Of a stretch of DNA of 64,000 bases, positions 1 through 9,848 are shown in pieces (the stretch's first letter is position 1; each line of letters opens with the position of its first letter). Below the pieces are notes generated by a model. It saw only the letters and a list, made by a program, of their open reading frames with translations, was not told the origin of the DNA and ran no database searches. Both the position numbers and the translations under genes were made by a program. This DNA is from Geomonas sp. Red32. Lineage in GTDB: Bacteria > Desulfobacterota > Desulfuromonadia > Geobacterales > Geobacteraceae. Location: positions 186,001 through 250,000 of the forward strand of contig NZ_JAKLOY010000005.1 in the NCBI RefSeq assembly GCF_023652955.1, read 5' to 3'.

Positions 1-147
1 CTGGGCCTCCATGTCGCCGCCGCTGGCCGCATCCTTCATGAAAGCCTTTTCCGGCGCCGTCAACTTGTCTGCGCCCTGAGCGGTAAGAACCATGCCGCCG
101 AACACCAACAGGGATATCACGGCCATCAATCCGACTACCTTTCTCAT
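1..147 (-). CDS. DUF4142-like exported protein, N-terminal part only
   Basis: This is the first 49 codons of a gene that runs off the left edge of the window. The start ATG is preceded by AAGGAGG at good spacing. The N-terminus is a signal peptide: MRK, then a hydrophobic stretch of about 18 residues ending near an AQG site. The next residues (EKAFMKDAASGGDMEAQ) resemble the opening helix of DUF4142 proteins, which are small periplasmic or outer-surface helical proteins of unknown function. The family call rests on this short stretch only and could change when the rest of the gene is seen. Confidence 0.6.
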   Translation of the reverse strand, partial: MRKVVGLMAVISLLVFGGMVLTAQGADKLTAPEKAFMKDAASGGDMEAQ

Positions 148-195
148 CGCAACCTCCTTGATGATCTCTTTTTATTGGAAAAATTTAACTTTCTA

Positions 196-223
196 AAGTT
201 ACCCACGGCCGTGCGAATGTCAA
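196..223 (-). promoter_or_regulatory. possible sigma-70 promoter for the DUF4142-like gene
   Basis: On the minus strand a perfect TTGACA (218-223) is followed 16 bases later by a weak -10, TAACTT (196-201). This lies about 50 bases before the start codon at 147. The -35 is convincing and the -10 is poor. The rest of 148-369 shows no gene. Confidence 0.35.
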
Positions 224-369
224 CGGTCCCCTTGATTTTAATCCCTGTCGATGACTAACGGCAACGCCCGTCCTTCGTCCCGTCCCGGCGCGGTCACCAT
301 CGGCAGAAGGGGACCGCGCCATATCGAGTAAAGCCTGCTATGAGCTGGGCTGTCCCGCCGAGGCTGCCG

Positions 370-1152
370 TCACCGGTAGAGCCGCTGCTCCTCGGTGTAG
401 TAGGTGATCTTGGAATTGATCTCCTCCTTGATGATGGGGTGGCCGGTGGGCGAGAGCTTGCGCCCGGAGACGTGGACGTTGAGGAAGTCCCGCATCTCCC
501 CCGAGATCGCGTCCGGCGTCCTGCGTTTGAGCTCGTCGATGGCGTGGCGCAGGACTGCCGGAATCGCCTCCACCAGCGCATCCACCCCTTCGGAAGGGAC
601 CTTGCCCGCGAGCGACTTCGGCGAAATCCTCGCCTTCCAGAGGATCTCGTCGGAGTAGGCGTTGCCGATCCCCTTGACGACCTTCTGGTCGATCAGCAGT
701 GTCTTGACCGGCACCCGCGGCCGCTGCCGGAAGACGTTTTCCAGGTACTCCCGGGTGACCGCCAGGGCGTCCGGCACCCGTTCGTCGACCCGCGGATTCA
801 GATTTACCGCCGCCAGGCGTTTGGGATCGGTCACGGCCAGGGCGGTGTCATCCGAGAAGCAAAGGGCCAGGATGAGGGAGGGGAGCTGGAGGACGTGCTC
901 ACTGTCTGAAAACTGGAAGACCCCCTTCAGCATGAGGTGGACGAAGAGGGCGGCGCCGTTGTCCATGCGGAAGGAGATCTCCTTCCCGGCCCGCTCAACC
1001 GCGGCGACGCGTCTGGAGACCAGGGAGCGGGAGAGTTCGCCGGGAGCGGCGTTGAGCCGCTTGCCTCGGAATTCGACTGCGGCGATCGCCTTGCCGGTGA
1101 CCGCCTTGGCAAGATTGGCGGCAAAAACGGTGAGATCGGGAAGTTCCGGCAT
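370..1152 (-). CDS. Fpg/Nei-family DNA glycosylase, zinc-less type
   Basis: A 260-residue protein of the formamidopyrimidine-DNA glycosylase/endonuclease VIII family, which excises oxidised bases and cleaves the abasic site. It begins MPELPDL, so the catalytic N-terminal Pro and Glu3 are present. A Lys in RAGKEISF sits where Fpg has Lys57, and IGNAYSDE matches the conserved Asn-containing loop before the helix-two-turn-helix. The C-terminal zinc finger of classic Fpg (C-x2-C ... C-x2-C) is replaced by SPTGHPI and TYYTEEQR, so all four cysteines are lost and a Lys replaces the usual Arg. This resembles the zinc-less finger of NEIL1-like enzymes. The start has AAGGAGG upstream. Substrate preference cannot be read from sequence. 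Confidence 0.85.
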   Translation of the reverse strand: MPELPDLTVFAANLAKAVTGKAIAAVEFRGKRLNAAPGELSRSLVSRRVAAVERAGKEISFRMDNGAALFVHLMLKGVFQFSDSEHVLQLPSLILALCFSDDTALAVTDPKRLAAVNLNPRVDERVPDALAVTREYLENVFRQRPRVPVKTLLIDQKVVKGIGNAYSDEILWKARISPKSLAGKVPSEGVDALVEAIPAVLRHAIDELKRRTPDAISGEMRDFLNVHVSGRKLSPTGHPIIKEEINSKITYYTEEQRLYR

Positions 1153-1319
1153 GGCATCCTCCTTGACAGCGTGGCAATCACTCCCCCGTGAGGGCGGAAG
1201 CGGTACGTCTCATAAAGGAACTATACCGGCAGCGGGCGCTTCTGCCAGCGGGGGACGGCGGCTAGGCGATAACGGCGGGGGGTAGCGAGGGCATCGCCGG
1301 GTAACGCCCCCCCTCGTGA

Positions 1320-1680
<361 letters not shown>

Positions 1681-1708
1681 TTTTTTCACCGGATTTCAGC
1701 CCGCCTAT

Positions 1709-4700
1709 TTACTTACTCTCCGTCTCCGCTACGAACTCAGCGAAACTCGTCTCCAGCTCGGCCAGCAACTCCGGGACTCCGCTCAACTCCCCATCCTTCC
1801 CTTTGGCCTCGATGGAAGCGGCCAGCGAGCGTATCTTCGCTGCCGAGATGTTGGCCGCGGCGCCCTTGATGGCATGCGCCTGGCCGCGAACCTTGACGGG
1901 ATCCCCCTCCCCTACCGCCTCTCGCAGGGCCTCCAGGTGAGAGGATGCCGATCCCTTGAACATCCCGAGGAAGGTTTCCACCATCTCCTCGGCGCCACCC
2001 AGCCGCTCGACGAGCTCGGCGCGGTCGAAGACCGCAAGGGGCTGGGGAGCGGCTTCGCCTTCGGCGGCCTCCACCGCCGAAACGCTCTCGAGAGCGGTCA
2101 CTTCCTGAGTCACCGAGGTCCTCCCAGCAGCGGGGGCAGCGCTTGCCGCCCCATCGCCGGGATCGGGAACCATCTTCTTGAGGACGCTCAGCAACTCGGC
2201 AGGGCGGGCCGGTTTGGAGAGATAATCGTCGGCCCCCGCCAGCAGACATTTCTCCCGGTCCCCTTTCAAGGCATAAGCGGTCATGGCTACCACCGGGGTC
2301 TTCACCCCCAGGCTCCGTAGCGCCCGGATCGCGCCGTACCCGTCCAGGACCGGCATCTGCATATCCATGAAGACGATGTCGAAGGACCTGGCCCGGCAGG
2401 CGTCCACCGCCTGCTGGCCGTCGCAGACCTCGGTCACCCGGTGTCCCTGCCGCTCCACGATGACCCGCACGATCTCGCGGTTGATGTCCACGTCGTCGGC
2501 CACCAGGACACGGAGCCCTGTTCGCCCTTCCTGGCTGGCGGGATCCGCCGCCGACGCCGCACCGGAGGCCGCGGCTCCCATCAACACCGAGACGATCGCC
2601 TCCCGAAGCTCCTCGTGAATGACCGGTTTGGGGAGGTATCCCTGGATCTTCAGCTCGCGGCAGCGCCGGGCGTCGCCCCGGGTACCGGCACTCGGCATGA
2701 TGACGATGGAAATTCCGTCGTAGGCCTTATCCTCCCGCACCTTCTGCGCGAGCTCCCATCCATCCGCATTTGGCATCCGGAGGTCGGTCAGCAAAAGACG
2801 GGGCAGGGCGGACTCCTCACGCATCCGTTGCAAGGCGGCGAGCGCCGCCTCGGTACCCTCCGCCGCCGTCACCGTCATCCCCCACCGGGTGAGGAAGGCA
2901 GTGAGCAGGTCCCGGTTGATGGAGAGATCGTCCACCACCAGCACAGGAACCCCCTGGAGGAGGTCCCGGCCGGGGGGCTCGAGAAGGGGCTCCCCGTGGA
3001 GCTTGACAAGGGTGGTGAAGGTAAAGCAGCTTCCCGTTCCCGGCTCGCTGGTAACGGAGATCTCTCCCCCCATCAGGTTCACGAGCCGGCGGCAGATCGC
3101 GAGCCCGAGGCCGGTTCCGCCGAAGCGCTTGGTGGTCGAGGCGTCCCCCTGCTCGAAGGCATCGAAGATTTTGTTCTGCAGGTCCGGGGCGATCCCCACC
3201 CCCTGGTCGACGACCTGGAAGCGGAGCAGCACGGCGTCCGCGCGGTTCTCCTCCACGTCGACCAGGATCTTGACGATCCCCCGCTCGGCGAACTTGACTG
3301 CGTTCCCCACCAGGTTGATCAGCACCTGGCGAAGCCTGAGCGAGTCCCCCACCAGCGCGTCCGGCACGTCGGGGTCCGCGTAGAAGACCACCTCGAGCCC
3401 CTTCTGGGAGGCCCGCGCCGATACGCTTCTCAGCGTCTGCCCGAGCATGCTCCTGAGCATGAAGGGAGCCTCGTCCAGGTCGATCCTTCCCGCCTCGATC
3501 TTTGAGAAGTCGAGGATGTCGTTGATGATCTCCATCAGGTTTTCGGCGGAAATCTTCATGGAGCGGAGGTAGGTCTGCTGCTCGGAGCTCAGCTCGGTCT
3601 CCTGGAGGAGATCGGTCATGCCGACGATGCCGTTCATCGGGGTGCGGATCTCGTGGCTCATGTTGGCGACGAACTCGCTCTTGGCGCGGTTGGCCGCCTC
3701 CGCCCGGTGCTTCAGTTCGATGCTGAGAGCGAGATCCGCCTCGCGCTGGCGGATCCCCTTGATGATGACCGCGAGGCCGGTCAAGAGCGCGCCGATGCAG
3801 ACGAAGGCGATGACCGCGATCCCCTTGATGGTCCGGTACCAATTGGCGAGGAAGAGGTCCTCGGTAACTGTCATCCCCACGATCAGCGGGTAGCGCGGGA
3901 CTACCCGGGCGGCGCCCAGCCTGGCGACGTTGCGCCCCCCCTCCGAGAAGCGGGGGCCCGCCGTGTACATGACGTCGCTGTCCTTCTTCTCCTTATGGAC
4001 GATGGCGTAGGTGGTGCCGGTGGTGTTGACCTTGCCGATCAGCGCGTCCTTGCGCGGCCAGCGGGTCAGCACCGAAAAATCGTTGCGGTAGAGCGTGATC
4101 GCCGCGTCGGAGCCGAGGTTCGCCCCCAGCCGCTCGTAGAACTTGGTGAAGACGTCCACCGAGATCCCGACCAGGACCAGCCCGAGCATGTCGCCGCGGG
4201 AGTTGTCGATCCGGCGGCTGATGTAGAAGACCCACTTGCCGTTCCCCTTGTTGCGGACCGCGATGCTGATGAAGTCGTCCGCCTGTCCCCCGGCCTGGGC
4301 CTTGAAGTAATCGCGGTCGGAGAGGTTTATGGGGGGCGGGGGGAAGGAGCGGGTGAAGTTGAGGACGTCGCCGTTGTCGGCCACGATGGTGGCCACGTCG
4401 ACCTGCGGGAGGTTCTCGGTCTTGTCCTTCAAGAGGGTGAAGAATTCCTGGGTGGCCATCCGCTTGCGGAAGGTCGCCTCGTCGTCAGCCCCCGCCAGCC
4501 GCACCCTTTCCGCGATGACATCGAGGGCGATGTAGGAGGAGGCCATGGTCTGGTAGACATGCTCGGAGAGAAACAGCGAGTTGTTGCTCATCTGCTTCCG
4601 CCAGACCTTGATCTCCTGCTCGCGAAGGACCAGGCCGGCGATCGCCGCGAGGACCACGATGGCCACGACGGAAAGCGCCCCGAAGGCTATGGTGATCTGG

Positions 4701-4750
4701 CTCCCCTGGAACCGCCGCACGTGTGTTTGCATGCTCCCCCCGATGATCAT
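1709..4750 (-). CDS. hybrid sensor histidine kinase with two receivers and an Hpt domain
   Basis: A 1013-residue inner-membrane kinase of the BarA/ArcB layout. A membrane helix (about 20-42) and a second one (about 308-333) enclose a roughly 260-residue periplasmic sensor of Cache type ([11 protein letters not shown] near its start, DRDYFKAQ in the middle). The HisKA box is [16 protein letters not shown] with His366, followed by an ATPase domain ([22 protein letters not shown]). Receiver 1 (about 600-725) has Asp656 in LLLTDLRMP; receiver 2 (about 746-865) has the phosphoacceptor in [12 protein letters not shown] and the Lys of LSKPARP. The C-terminal Hpt carries His959 in [10 protein letters not shown]. 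Receiver 1 has MPSA where MTA/S is usual. A start at 4732 (MQTHV) has a better GGGGGAG site. No regulator gene is adjacent, so the output partner is unknown. Confidence 0.92.
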   Translation of the reverse strand: MIIGGSMQTHVRRFQGSQITIAFGALSVVAIVVLAAIAGLVLREQEIKVWRKQMSNNSLFLSEHVYQTMASSYIALDVIAERVRLAGADDEATFRKRMATQEFFTLLKDKTENLPQVDVATIVADNGDVLNFTRSFPPPPINLSDRDYFKAQAGGQADDFISIAVRNKGNGKWVFYISRRIDNSRGDMLGLVLVGISVDVFTKFYERLGANLGSDAAITLYRNDFSVLTRWPRKDALIGKVNTTGTTYAIVHKEKKDSDVMYTAGPRFSEGGRNVARLGAARVVPRYPLIVGMTVTEDLFLANWYRTIKGIAVIAFVCIGALLTGLAVIIKGIRQREADLALSIELKHRAEAANRAKSEFVANMSHEIRTPMNGIVGMTDLLQETELSSEQQTYLRSMKISAENLMEIINDILDFSKIEAGRIDLDEAPFMLRSMLGQTLRSVSARASQKGLEVVFYADPDVPDALVGDSLRLRQVLINLVGNAVKFAERGIVKILVDVEENRADAVLLRFQVVDQGVGIAPDLQNKIFDAFEQGDASTTKRFGGTGLGLAICRRLVNLMGGEISVTSEPGTGSCFTFTTLVKLHGEPLLEPPGRDLLQGVPVLVVDDLSINRDLLTAFLTRWGMTVTAAEGTEAALAALQRMREESALPRLLLTDLRMPNADGWELAQKVREDKAYDGISIVIMPSAGTRGDARRCRELKIQGYLPKPVIHEELREAIVSVLMGAAASGAASAADPASQEGRTGLRVLVADDVDINREIVRVIVERQGHRVTEVCDGQQAVDACRARSFDIVFMDMQMPVLDGYGAIRALRSLGVKTPVVAMTAYALKGDREKCLLAGADDYLSKPARPAELLSVLKKMVPDPGDGAASAAPAAGRTSVTQEVTALESVSAVEAAEGEAAPQPLAVFDRAELVERLGGAEEMVETFLGMFKGSASSHLEALREAVGEGDPVKVRGQAHAIKGAAANISAAKIRSLAASIEAKGKDGELSGVPELLAELETSFAEFVAETESK

Positions 4751-5037
4751 GAGACCGCTCCCGTAGCCGGCCGGCGGGGACGCCTGCGCGGCACGTTAAT
4801 GAGGAGGTCGCTTCATCTTATCGTCCGCCACGCGGCAATCTTGAGAAGAATGCTCGTGGTAGCACCACGGCGGCCGGTTAAAGGGCCGCCCCTCCCGGGA
4901 AAGCCGCAATTGACATGCGGCCTCTCATCTGTTAGGTTCTTGGACCGCCCGCAGCACGGAAACGGCGCCACGCGCGCGCCTGCCAGCTCTTCCCACCGTC
5001 CCGGCTGCCCGCAGATAACACATCCCTGGAGCCTACC

Positions 5038-6108
5038 ATGCACAAGAAACTGTTCATCCCCGGCCCTATCGAAGTTGCCCCCGAAATTCTCCAAGCCATG
5101 GCCACCCCCATGATCGGTCACCGGATGCCCGAGTACGCCCGCCTGCACCAGGGGGTGACCACCAAGCTCAAGCGCCTCATGTTCACCGAGGACCGGGTCT
5201 TCCTCTCGACCTCGAGCGCCTTCGGCGCCATGGAAGGGGCGGTCCGCAACCTGGTGGGGAAACGCTGCGCCAACTTCTGCAACGGCGCCTTCTCCGACAA
5301 GTGGCACAACGTCACCCTCGCCTGCGGCAAGGAGGCCGACGCCTTCAAGGTACCCTGGGGGGAGCCGATCACCCCGGAGCTCGTGGAGAGCGCCCTCTCC
5401 ACCGGCAAGTACGACGCCATCACCCTGATCCACAACGAGACCTCCACCGGCGTGATGTCGCCGCTTCCCGAGATCGCCCAGGTGCTCAAGAAGTACCCGG
5501 ACGTGGTCTCCATCGTCGACACCGTCTCCTCGATGAGCGCGCTCAAGATCCCGGTCGCCGAACTGGGGATCGACTGCTGCGTCTTCGGGGTCCAGAAAGC
5601 CTTCGCCCTTCCGCCGGGACTGGCCGTCTTCACCGCGAGCCAGAAGGCCCTCGACCGCGCCAAGACGGTGCCGGGGCGCGGCTACTACTTCGACTTCCTC
5701 GAGTTCGCCGCCGCCGACGAGAAGGACAACACCCCCTCCACGCCGTCGATCTCGCTCATCTACGCGCTCGACTGCCAGCTGGACCGGATGTTCGCCGAAG
5801 GGCTCGAGAGGCGCTGGAGCCGTCACCGGGAACTGGCGGCCTTCGTACGGGGGTGGGTGGCCGAGCACGGCTTCGGCTTCCTTCCCGCCGAGCCGTACCG
5901 CTCGCTGACCCTCACCTGCGCGACCAACACGCGCGAGGTCGACCTGGCACTGCTCAAAAAGCGGCTGGGCGAGCGCGGGTACGCCTTCGACGACGGCTAT
6001 GGGAAACTCAAGGGGAAAACCTTCCGGGTGGCCCACATGGGTGACATGCAGCTGGAAGATCTGAAGGGAATCACCTCCGAGATGGAGGCGATCCTCAAGG
6101 AGATGTAG
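5038..6108 (+). CDS. alanine/serine-glyoxylate aminotransferase family protein
   Basis: A 356-residue class V PLP-dependent aminotransferase. It opens with LFIPGPIEVAPE and GHRMPEY, the substrate-binding start typical of the alanine-glyoxylate/serine-pyruvate group. The aspartate that contacts the PLP ring lies in SIVDTVSSMSAL and the Schiff-base lysine is Lys187 in GVQKAFALPPG. Related enzymes move amino groups between alanine or serine and glyoxylate or pyruvate; which pair this one uses is not decidable here. It stands alone, convergent with the rubredoxin gene, with which it shares a hairpin. The 287 bases upstream (4751-5037) contain no recognisable gene. Confidence 0.88.
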   Translation: MHKKLFIPGPIEVAPEILQAMATPMIGHRMPEYARLHQGVTTKLKRLMFTEDRVFLSTSSAFGAMEGAVRNLVGKRCANFCNGAFSDKWHNVTLACGKEADAFKVPWGEPITPELVESALSTGKYDAITLIHNETSTGVMSPLPEIAQVLKKYPDVVSIVDTVSSMSALKIPVAELGIDCCVFGVQKAFALPPGLAVFTASQKALDRAKTVPGRGYYFDFLEFAAADEKDNTPSTPSISLIYALDCQLDRMFAEGLERRWSRHRELAAFVRGWVAEHGFGFLPAEPYRSLTLTCATNTREVDLALLKKRLGERGYAFDDGYGKLKGKTFRVAHMGDMQLEDLKGITSEMEAILKEM

Positions 6109-6113
6109 GACGG

Positions 6114-6133
6114 GGGGGAGGAAGCCCTCCCCC
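6114..6133. terminator. shared hairpin between convergent genes
   Basis: GGGGGAGG and CCTCCCCC form an 8-bp stem with the 4-base loop AAGC, between the stop codons of the aminotransferase (+) and rubredoxin (-) genes. There is no strong T-run on either side, so it may work as a 3' end stabiliser rather than an efficient terminator. Confidence 0.5.
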
Positions 6134-6140
6134 TCATCGC

Positions 6141-6299
6141 CTACCCTTTGTGGAAGACCTGCTTGCCGGCACCGCACAGCGGGCAGAGCCAGTCGTCGGG
6201 GAGATCGGTGAAGGGGGTACCGGCCGGGATGCCGTGCTCGGGGTCGCCGCGTTCGGGATCGTAGACGTACTGGCAGACGGTGCAGATGTAGAGTTCCAT
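6141..6299 (-). CDS. rubredoxin
   Basis: A 52-residue rubredoxin, a small cytoplasmic electron carrier with one iron held by four cysteines. The two knuckles are [12 protein letters not shown] (Cys6, Cys9) and [11 protein letters not shown] (Cys39, Cys42), and the family hallmark [17 protein letters not shown] lies between them. The ATG at 6299 is chosen because AAAGGAG precedes it; a longer reading from 6389 adds residues unrelated to rubredoxin. In anaerobes rubredoxin usually feeds oxygen- or superoxide-detoxifying enzymes, but no such partner is next to it. Confidence 0.96.
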   Translation of the reverse strand: MELYICTVCQYVYDPERGDPEHGIPAGTPFTDLPDDWLCPLCGAGKQVFHKG

Positions 6300-6497
6300 G
6301 GCGGCTCCTTTCTCATCGTGAAGTGGCGATTGCTGGTCCACCAAAAACCGTTTTGATGCCGTTGATCTTCGCAGCAGCGGAACTCTCAAAACGGCGGCCG
6401 CCCACTGTCAGAGCCACCGTAACTCGGCTCATAGCCTGACTTAGCGGCGGGAGACAGTGTATCGGCATCAACGTGAACGTCAATTTAAGACTTGATT

Positions 6498-6527
6498 TTG
6501 ACGGCCGTTGTGTTACTTTGTCATAAT
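6498..6527 (+). promoter_or_regulatory. sigma-70-like promoter
   Basis: TTGACG (6498-6503) and CATAAT (6522-6527) are separated by 18 bases in an AT-rich stretch. Each hexamer matches consensus at five of six positions. It points at the small reading frame beginning at 6558, whose AAGGAG lies about 15 bases after the expected start of transcription. Confidence 0.55.
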
Positions 6528-6557
6528 TAAAAATTGAGGGTCCAAGGAGATACATCG

Positions 6558-6743
6558 ATGCTCAATGACGTCATCAGGTGCAAAAGTCTCAGCAAGCACG
6601 GCCGAGACTGCGATCAAGTCCCGCCCGACGGCACCTTCAAGTCATTGAGCATTTCGTCACTCAGGACGAGGGGCTCACGAAGTATCTCCCCGCACCATAC
6701 GTTCAACACATCCCGCATACCGTATCACAAAGATCCCCTGTAG
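6558..6743 (+). CDS. possible small protein of unknown function
   Basis: A 61-codon reading frame (begins MLNDVIRCKSLSKHGRDCDQ) preceded by AAGGAG and a good promoter. I recognise no family. Its second half is Ser/Arg-rich and reads like non-coding sequence, while a neighbouring frame (from about 6633, HLQVIEHFVTQDEGL) looks more protein-like, so this may be a gene broken by a frameshift or a short regulatory transcript. The rest of the 688-base gap between rubredoxin and pckG (6300-6993) holds no other gene I can support. Confidence 0.25.
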   Translation: MLNDVIRCKSLSKHGRDCDQVPPDGTFKSLSISSLRTRGSRSISPHHTFNTSRIPYHKDPL

Positions 6744-6864
6744 CAAGTAACCAGCCCAGAGAATCATCCAGCACCGGAAGTGGTACACCCCTCGATCCGG
6801 ACGGCTTCCCTTCGCTTTTGCGACCGCCAAGAAACGACTCTTCCGCGGAGGCCGACAGCTGGTA

Positions 6865-6880
6865 GGGGGTACCTACCCCC
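6865..6880. repeat. perfect inverted repeat upstream of pckG
   Basis: GGGGGTACCTACCCCC is a 16-base perfect palindrome 114 bases before the pckG start. It could be an operator or a short hairpin. No T-run follows, so it is not a typical terminator. Confidence 0.4.
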
Positions 6881-6993
6881 CAAAATCGGCGACTGCAGGG
6901 AATCGGAATTCAACCGCGCGAGGCTAACGGCTGTTTCCTCAAACGTTCACATAAACTGAGTTCGAAATCCTACATCAAAAGGAGGGAGTGGAC

Positions 6994-8850
6994 ATGAGTT
7001 ACGAGGTAAAGAACAAGCAGTTACTGAAATGGGTGGAAGAAGTGGCGGCCATGTGCCAGCCCGACAACATCTACTGGTGCGACGGTACCGACGAGGAATA
7101 CGACCGCCTGTGCAACGAACTGATCCAGGCCGGCACCTTTCGTAAACTGAACCCCGAGAAGCGCCCGAACAGCTACCTCGCCTGGTCCGACCCCGGTGAC
7201 GTGGCCCGCGTCGAGGACCGCACTTTCATCTGCAGCCTCTCCAAAGCCGACGCCGGCCCGACCAACAACTGGATGAACCCCAAGGATATGAAGAAGACCC
7301 TGACCGGCCTGTTCACCGGCTGCATGAAGGGGCGCACCATGTACGTCATCCCCTTCAGCATGGGTCCGCTGGGCTCCAACATCGCCAAGATCGGCGTGGA
7401 GATCTCCGACTCCGCCTACGTCGCCGTCAACATGAAGATCATGACCCGCATGGGTAAGAAGGTCGTCGACATCCTCGGCGAAAACGGCGAGTTCGTCCCC
7501 TGCCTGCACTCGGTCGGCGCCCCGCTCGCCCCGGGCCAGAAAGACGTCCCCTGGCCGTGCAACAAGGAGAAGTACATCGTCCACTTCCCGGAGGAGCGCT
7601 CCATCTGGTCCTTCGGCTCCGGCTACGGCGGGAACGCGCTGCTCGGCAAGAAGTGCCTCGCGCTGAGGATCGCCTCCAAGATCGCCAAGGACGAGGGGTG
7701 GCTGGCCGAGCACATGCTGATCCTCGGCATCGAGTCCCCGAGCGGCGAGAAGACCTACCTCGGCGCCGCCTTCCCGAGCGCCTGCGGCAAGACCAACCTC
7801 GCCATGCTGGTTCCGCCCAAAGAGCTCCAGAAAGAGGGTTGGAAGGTTTCCACCGTCGGCGACGACATCGCCTGGATCAAGCCGGGCGCCGATGGCCAGC
7901 TCTACGCGATCAACCCGGAAGCGGGCTTCTTCGGCGTGGCCCCCGGCACCTCCTTCAAATCCAACCCCAACGCCATGCACTCCTGCTCCAAGGACTCCAT
8001 CTTCACCAACGTGGCGCTCACCCCGGACGGCGACGTCTGGTGGGAGGGGATGACCGACGAGCCCCCCGCAAAGCTGACCGACTGGCAGGGTAAGGAGTGG
8101 ACCGCCGGTTGCGGCCGCAACGCCGCCCACCCGAACTCCCGCTTCACCTCCCCGGCCGCCAACTGCCCCTCCATCGACCCGGAGTGGGAGAACCCGAAAG
8201 GGGTGCCGATGCGTGCCTTCGTGTTCGGTGGCCGCCGCAACAACGTGATCCCGCTTGTTTACCAGGCCTTCAACTGGAGCTACGGCGTCTACCTGGCCGC
8301 CACCATGGGTTCCGAGACCACCGCAGCCGCGGTCGGCGCCATCGGCAACGTCCGTCGCGACCCGTTCGCCATGCTCCCGTTCACCGGCTACCACATGGCC
8401 GACTACTTCAACCACTGGCTCCAGATCGGCCGCACCACTCCGAACCCGCCGCGCATCTTCTCCGTCAACTGGTTCCGCAAGGACGCCAACGGCAAGTTCC
8501 TCTGGCCGGGCTTCGGCGAGAACATGCGCATCCTGAAGTGGATCGTCGAGCGTTCGCAGGGTAAGAGCGCCGGCGCCGCGGTGGAGAGCCCGCTGGGCTG
8601 GATGCCGCGCTACGAGGCCCTCGACTGGACCGGTCTGGACAGCGTCAGCCGCGATCAGTTCAGGGAGCTCATGTCGATCGACCGCGACGTGTGGAAGGAA
8701 GAGATCCTCTCCCACGAAGAGCTCTTCGTGAAGATGTACGACCGTCTCCCGAAAGAGTTCCTCCACATCCGCGAGCTGATCCTTTCCGGCCTCTGGCGCT
8801 CGCCGGAGCACTGGGAGCAGTACGAAGAGGTGGAAGGGTACAACGACTAG
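6994..8850 (+). CDS. pckG: phosphoenolpyruvate carboxykinase (GTP)
   Basis: A 618-residue GTP-dependent PEP carboxykinase, the usual length for this family. It interconverts oxaloacetate + GTP and PEP + GDP + CO2 at the TCA cycle/gluconeogenesis junction. The P-loop is [13 protein letters not shown] (Lys266); GDDIAWIK is the metal- and nucleotide-binding kinase-2 motif; [15 protein letters not shown] is a family signature. The ATG at 6994 is used because AAAGGAGGG sits 9 bases upstream; a GTG at 6988 would be too close. A strong terminator follows the stop, so the gene is transcribed alone. In acetate-using anaerobes this enzyme feeds biosynthesis from C2 and C4 acids. Confidence 0.97.
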   Translation: MSYEVKNKQLLKWVEEVAAMCQPDNIYWCDGTDEEYDRLCNELIQAGTFRKLNPEKRPNSYLAWSDPGDVARVEDRTFICSLSKADAGPTNNWMNPKDMKKTLTGLFTGCMKGRTMYVIPFSMGPLGSNIAKIGVEISDSAYVAVNMKIMTRMGKKVVDILGENGEFVPCLHSVGAPLAPGQKDVPWPCNKEKYIVHFPEERSIWSFGSGYGGNALLGKKCLALRIASKIAKDEGWLAEHMLILGIESPSGEKTYLGAAFPSACGKTNLAMLVPPKELQKEGWKVSTVGDDIAWIKPGADGQLYAINPEAGFFGVAPGTSFKSNPNAMHSCSKDSIFTNVALTPDGDVWWEGMTDEPPAKLTDWQGKEWTAGCGRNAAHPNSRFTSPAANCPSIDPEWENPKGVPMRAFVFGGRRNNVIPLVYQAFNWSYGVYLAATMGSETTAAAVGAIGNVRRDPFAMLPFTGYHMADYFNHWLQIGRTTPNPPRIFSVNWFRKDANGKFLWPGFGENMRILKWIVERSQGKSAGAAVESPLGWMPRYEALDWTGLDSVSRDQFRELMSIDRDVWKEEILSHEELFVKMYDRLPKEFLHIRELILSGLWRSPEHWEQYEEVEGYND

Positions 8851-8873
8851 TCGTTGACCATATCCGTCATGAG

Positions 8874-8906
8874 AAAGGCCCCGGTTTACCGCCGGGGCCT
8901 TTTTTT
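8874..8906 (+). terminator. intrinsic terminator of pckG
   Basis: AAAGGCCCCGG and CCGGGGCCTTTT form a GC-rich stem with a 7-base loop followed by a run of T, 24 bases after the pckG stop codon. Confidence 0.92.
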
Positions 8907-8944
8907 ATGGGGGAATCCGGCGAAACTGCGGCGGCGCCAGGGTT

Positions 8945-8977
8945 CCCCCCTTTGCGAAGGGGGGACAGGGGGGATTT
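8945..8977. repeat. dispersed G/C-rich repeat, copy 1
   Basis: CCCCCCTTTGCGAAGGGGGG, then ACAGGGGGGATTT. The first part is a 20-base near-palindrome that can form a hairpin. Three further full copies occur at 11922, 14359 and 14886, always between genes and in the same orientation. Confidence 0.85.
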
Positions 8978-9084
8978 CAGCCGTCGTCAGTCCCTCGGAA
9001 GGTCCAGGCCATCACCGCTTCCCCGGTTGCACCCCCGCCACTTACTGATATCATTAAAGCAAAAGCAACTTCAGGAGGGAAACC

Positions 9085-9276
9085 ATGAAAGGGCCATACT
9101 CCGAGATTTGCGACAGGACCCAGAGAAGGGACGAGCGGCTCAAAGTGAAAAACCGGGCTACTGGCGAAGTCGGCCTGACCTACGGCTGCACGCTGGAGGG
9201 CGACACCGTCCAGGTGGAACTCACGGACGGCACTCTGGACAGCTGGCGGGAGGATGACTGCGAAGTCGTCTCCTGA
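9085..9276 (+). CDS. small conserved-looking protein of unknown function
   Basis: A 63-residue soluble protein starting MKGPYSEICDRTQRRDERLK, with AGGAGG nine bases before the ATG. The body (GEVGLTYGCTLEGDTVQVEL, then TDGTLDSWREDDCEVV) alternates like a small beta-barrel and is acidic at the end. I do not recognise a family. It is a monocistronic gene with its own terminator, which supports it being real. Confidence 0.75.
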   Translation: MKGPYSEICDRTQRRDERLKVKNRATGEVGLTYGCTLEGDTVQVELTDGTLDSWREDDCEVVS

Positions 9277-9313
9277 CCGATTCACGATTCCCACCCGGCG
9301 CCATACCGAAAGG

Positions 9314-9345
9314 GAGAGCCCCGCGAACAACGGGGCTCTTTTTTT
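9314..9345 (+). terminator. intrinsic terminator
   Basis: GAGAGCCCCG and CGGGGCTCTTTTTTT form a strong stem with an ACAA-type loop and eight Ts, 37 bases after the small gene at 9085. Confidence 0.92.
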
Positions 9346-9513
9346 GCCCACCTCCCCGGGGACTGGCCCCGCAGGTGCCTGTCCTCTTCCCCTTGCGATC
9401 AGCCTCCCCTTGACAACTTCTTTACCTCCTATGCCCCCATTTTGACACCCTCTTTAGCTCCCTCGCGCTACCCTGAAGATAACGAGAAGGACGGACCGAA
9501 AGGGGGTGGCACC

Positions 9514-9732
9514 ATGAAAATTTTCCTGTACTCGCCGGACAGCGGGTTCTACCAGGGCGAAGACTTCGCCGACGCCGGAGCCGTCGCCGGCGGTCCGCCA
9601 GCCCTCCCAGAGGGAGCCACCCACATAGCCCCTCCTGCGGTCGGGCCGGACCAGGTGCCGGTCTTTAGTGTGACCGAACAGTGCTGGAAAGTGCTTCCGC
9701 ATCCCGCCCGGGTCAGACGGTCCGCCATCTGA
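9514..9732 (+). CDS. small protein resembling the N-terminus of phage tail-fibre assembly proteins
   Basis: A 72-residue protein: MKIFLYSPDSGFYQGEDF, then a Pro/Ala-rich stretch with ALPEGATHIAPPAVGPDQVP and a Trp. The pattern of a short N-terminal strand, then a LPxGAT-x-xAPP-x-xGxxQVPV segment resembles the N-terminal domain of phage tail-fibre assembly/chaperone proteins. No other phage gene is near, so it may be a domesticated remnant. GGGGGTGG precedes the ATG at 9514; an upstream start at 9442 lacks a ribosome site. Confidence 0.55.
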   Translation: MKIFLYSPDSGFYQGEDFADAGAVAGGPPALPEGATHIAPPAVGPDQVPVFSVTEQCWKVLPHPARVRRSAI

Positions 9733-9787
9733 ACGGCCATCGAGATTGCGACTGCATCTTGTATCTGCCTGGGGCTCCGGACGCTAG

Positions 9788-9793
9788 TATAAT
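9788..9793 (+). promoter_or_regulatory. possible -10 element of the KimA-like gene
   Basis: A perfect TATAAT lies 56 bases before the permease start codon. No good -35 is found at 16-18 bases, so it would need an activator or another sigma factor. This is a weak call. Confidence 0.3.
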
Positions 9794-9848
9794 AGTGCTG
9801 TTAGCATTGAACGCCCACCGCCGCCAGTAGATCGAGAAAGGGGCCCTC

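Noticed and set aside
3653-5113. Long open frames opposite the sensor kinase gene
   Set aside because: They mirror codon bias of the real gene in high-GC DNA, have no ribosome sites and give low-complexity proteins.
7021-8811. 596-codon frame opposite pckG
   Set aside because: Antisense shadow of a highly biased gene; Gly/Val/Glu/Asp-rich translation without any family features.
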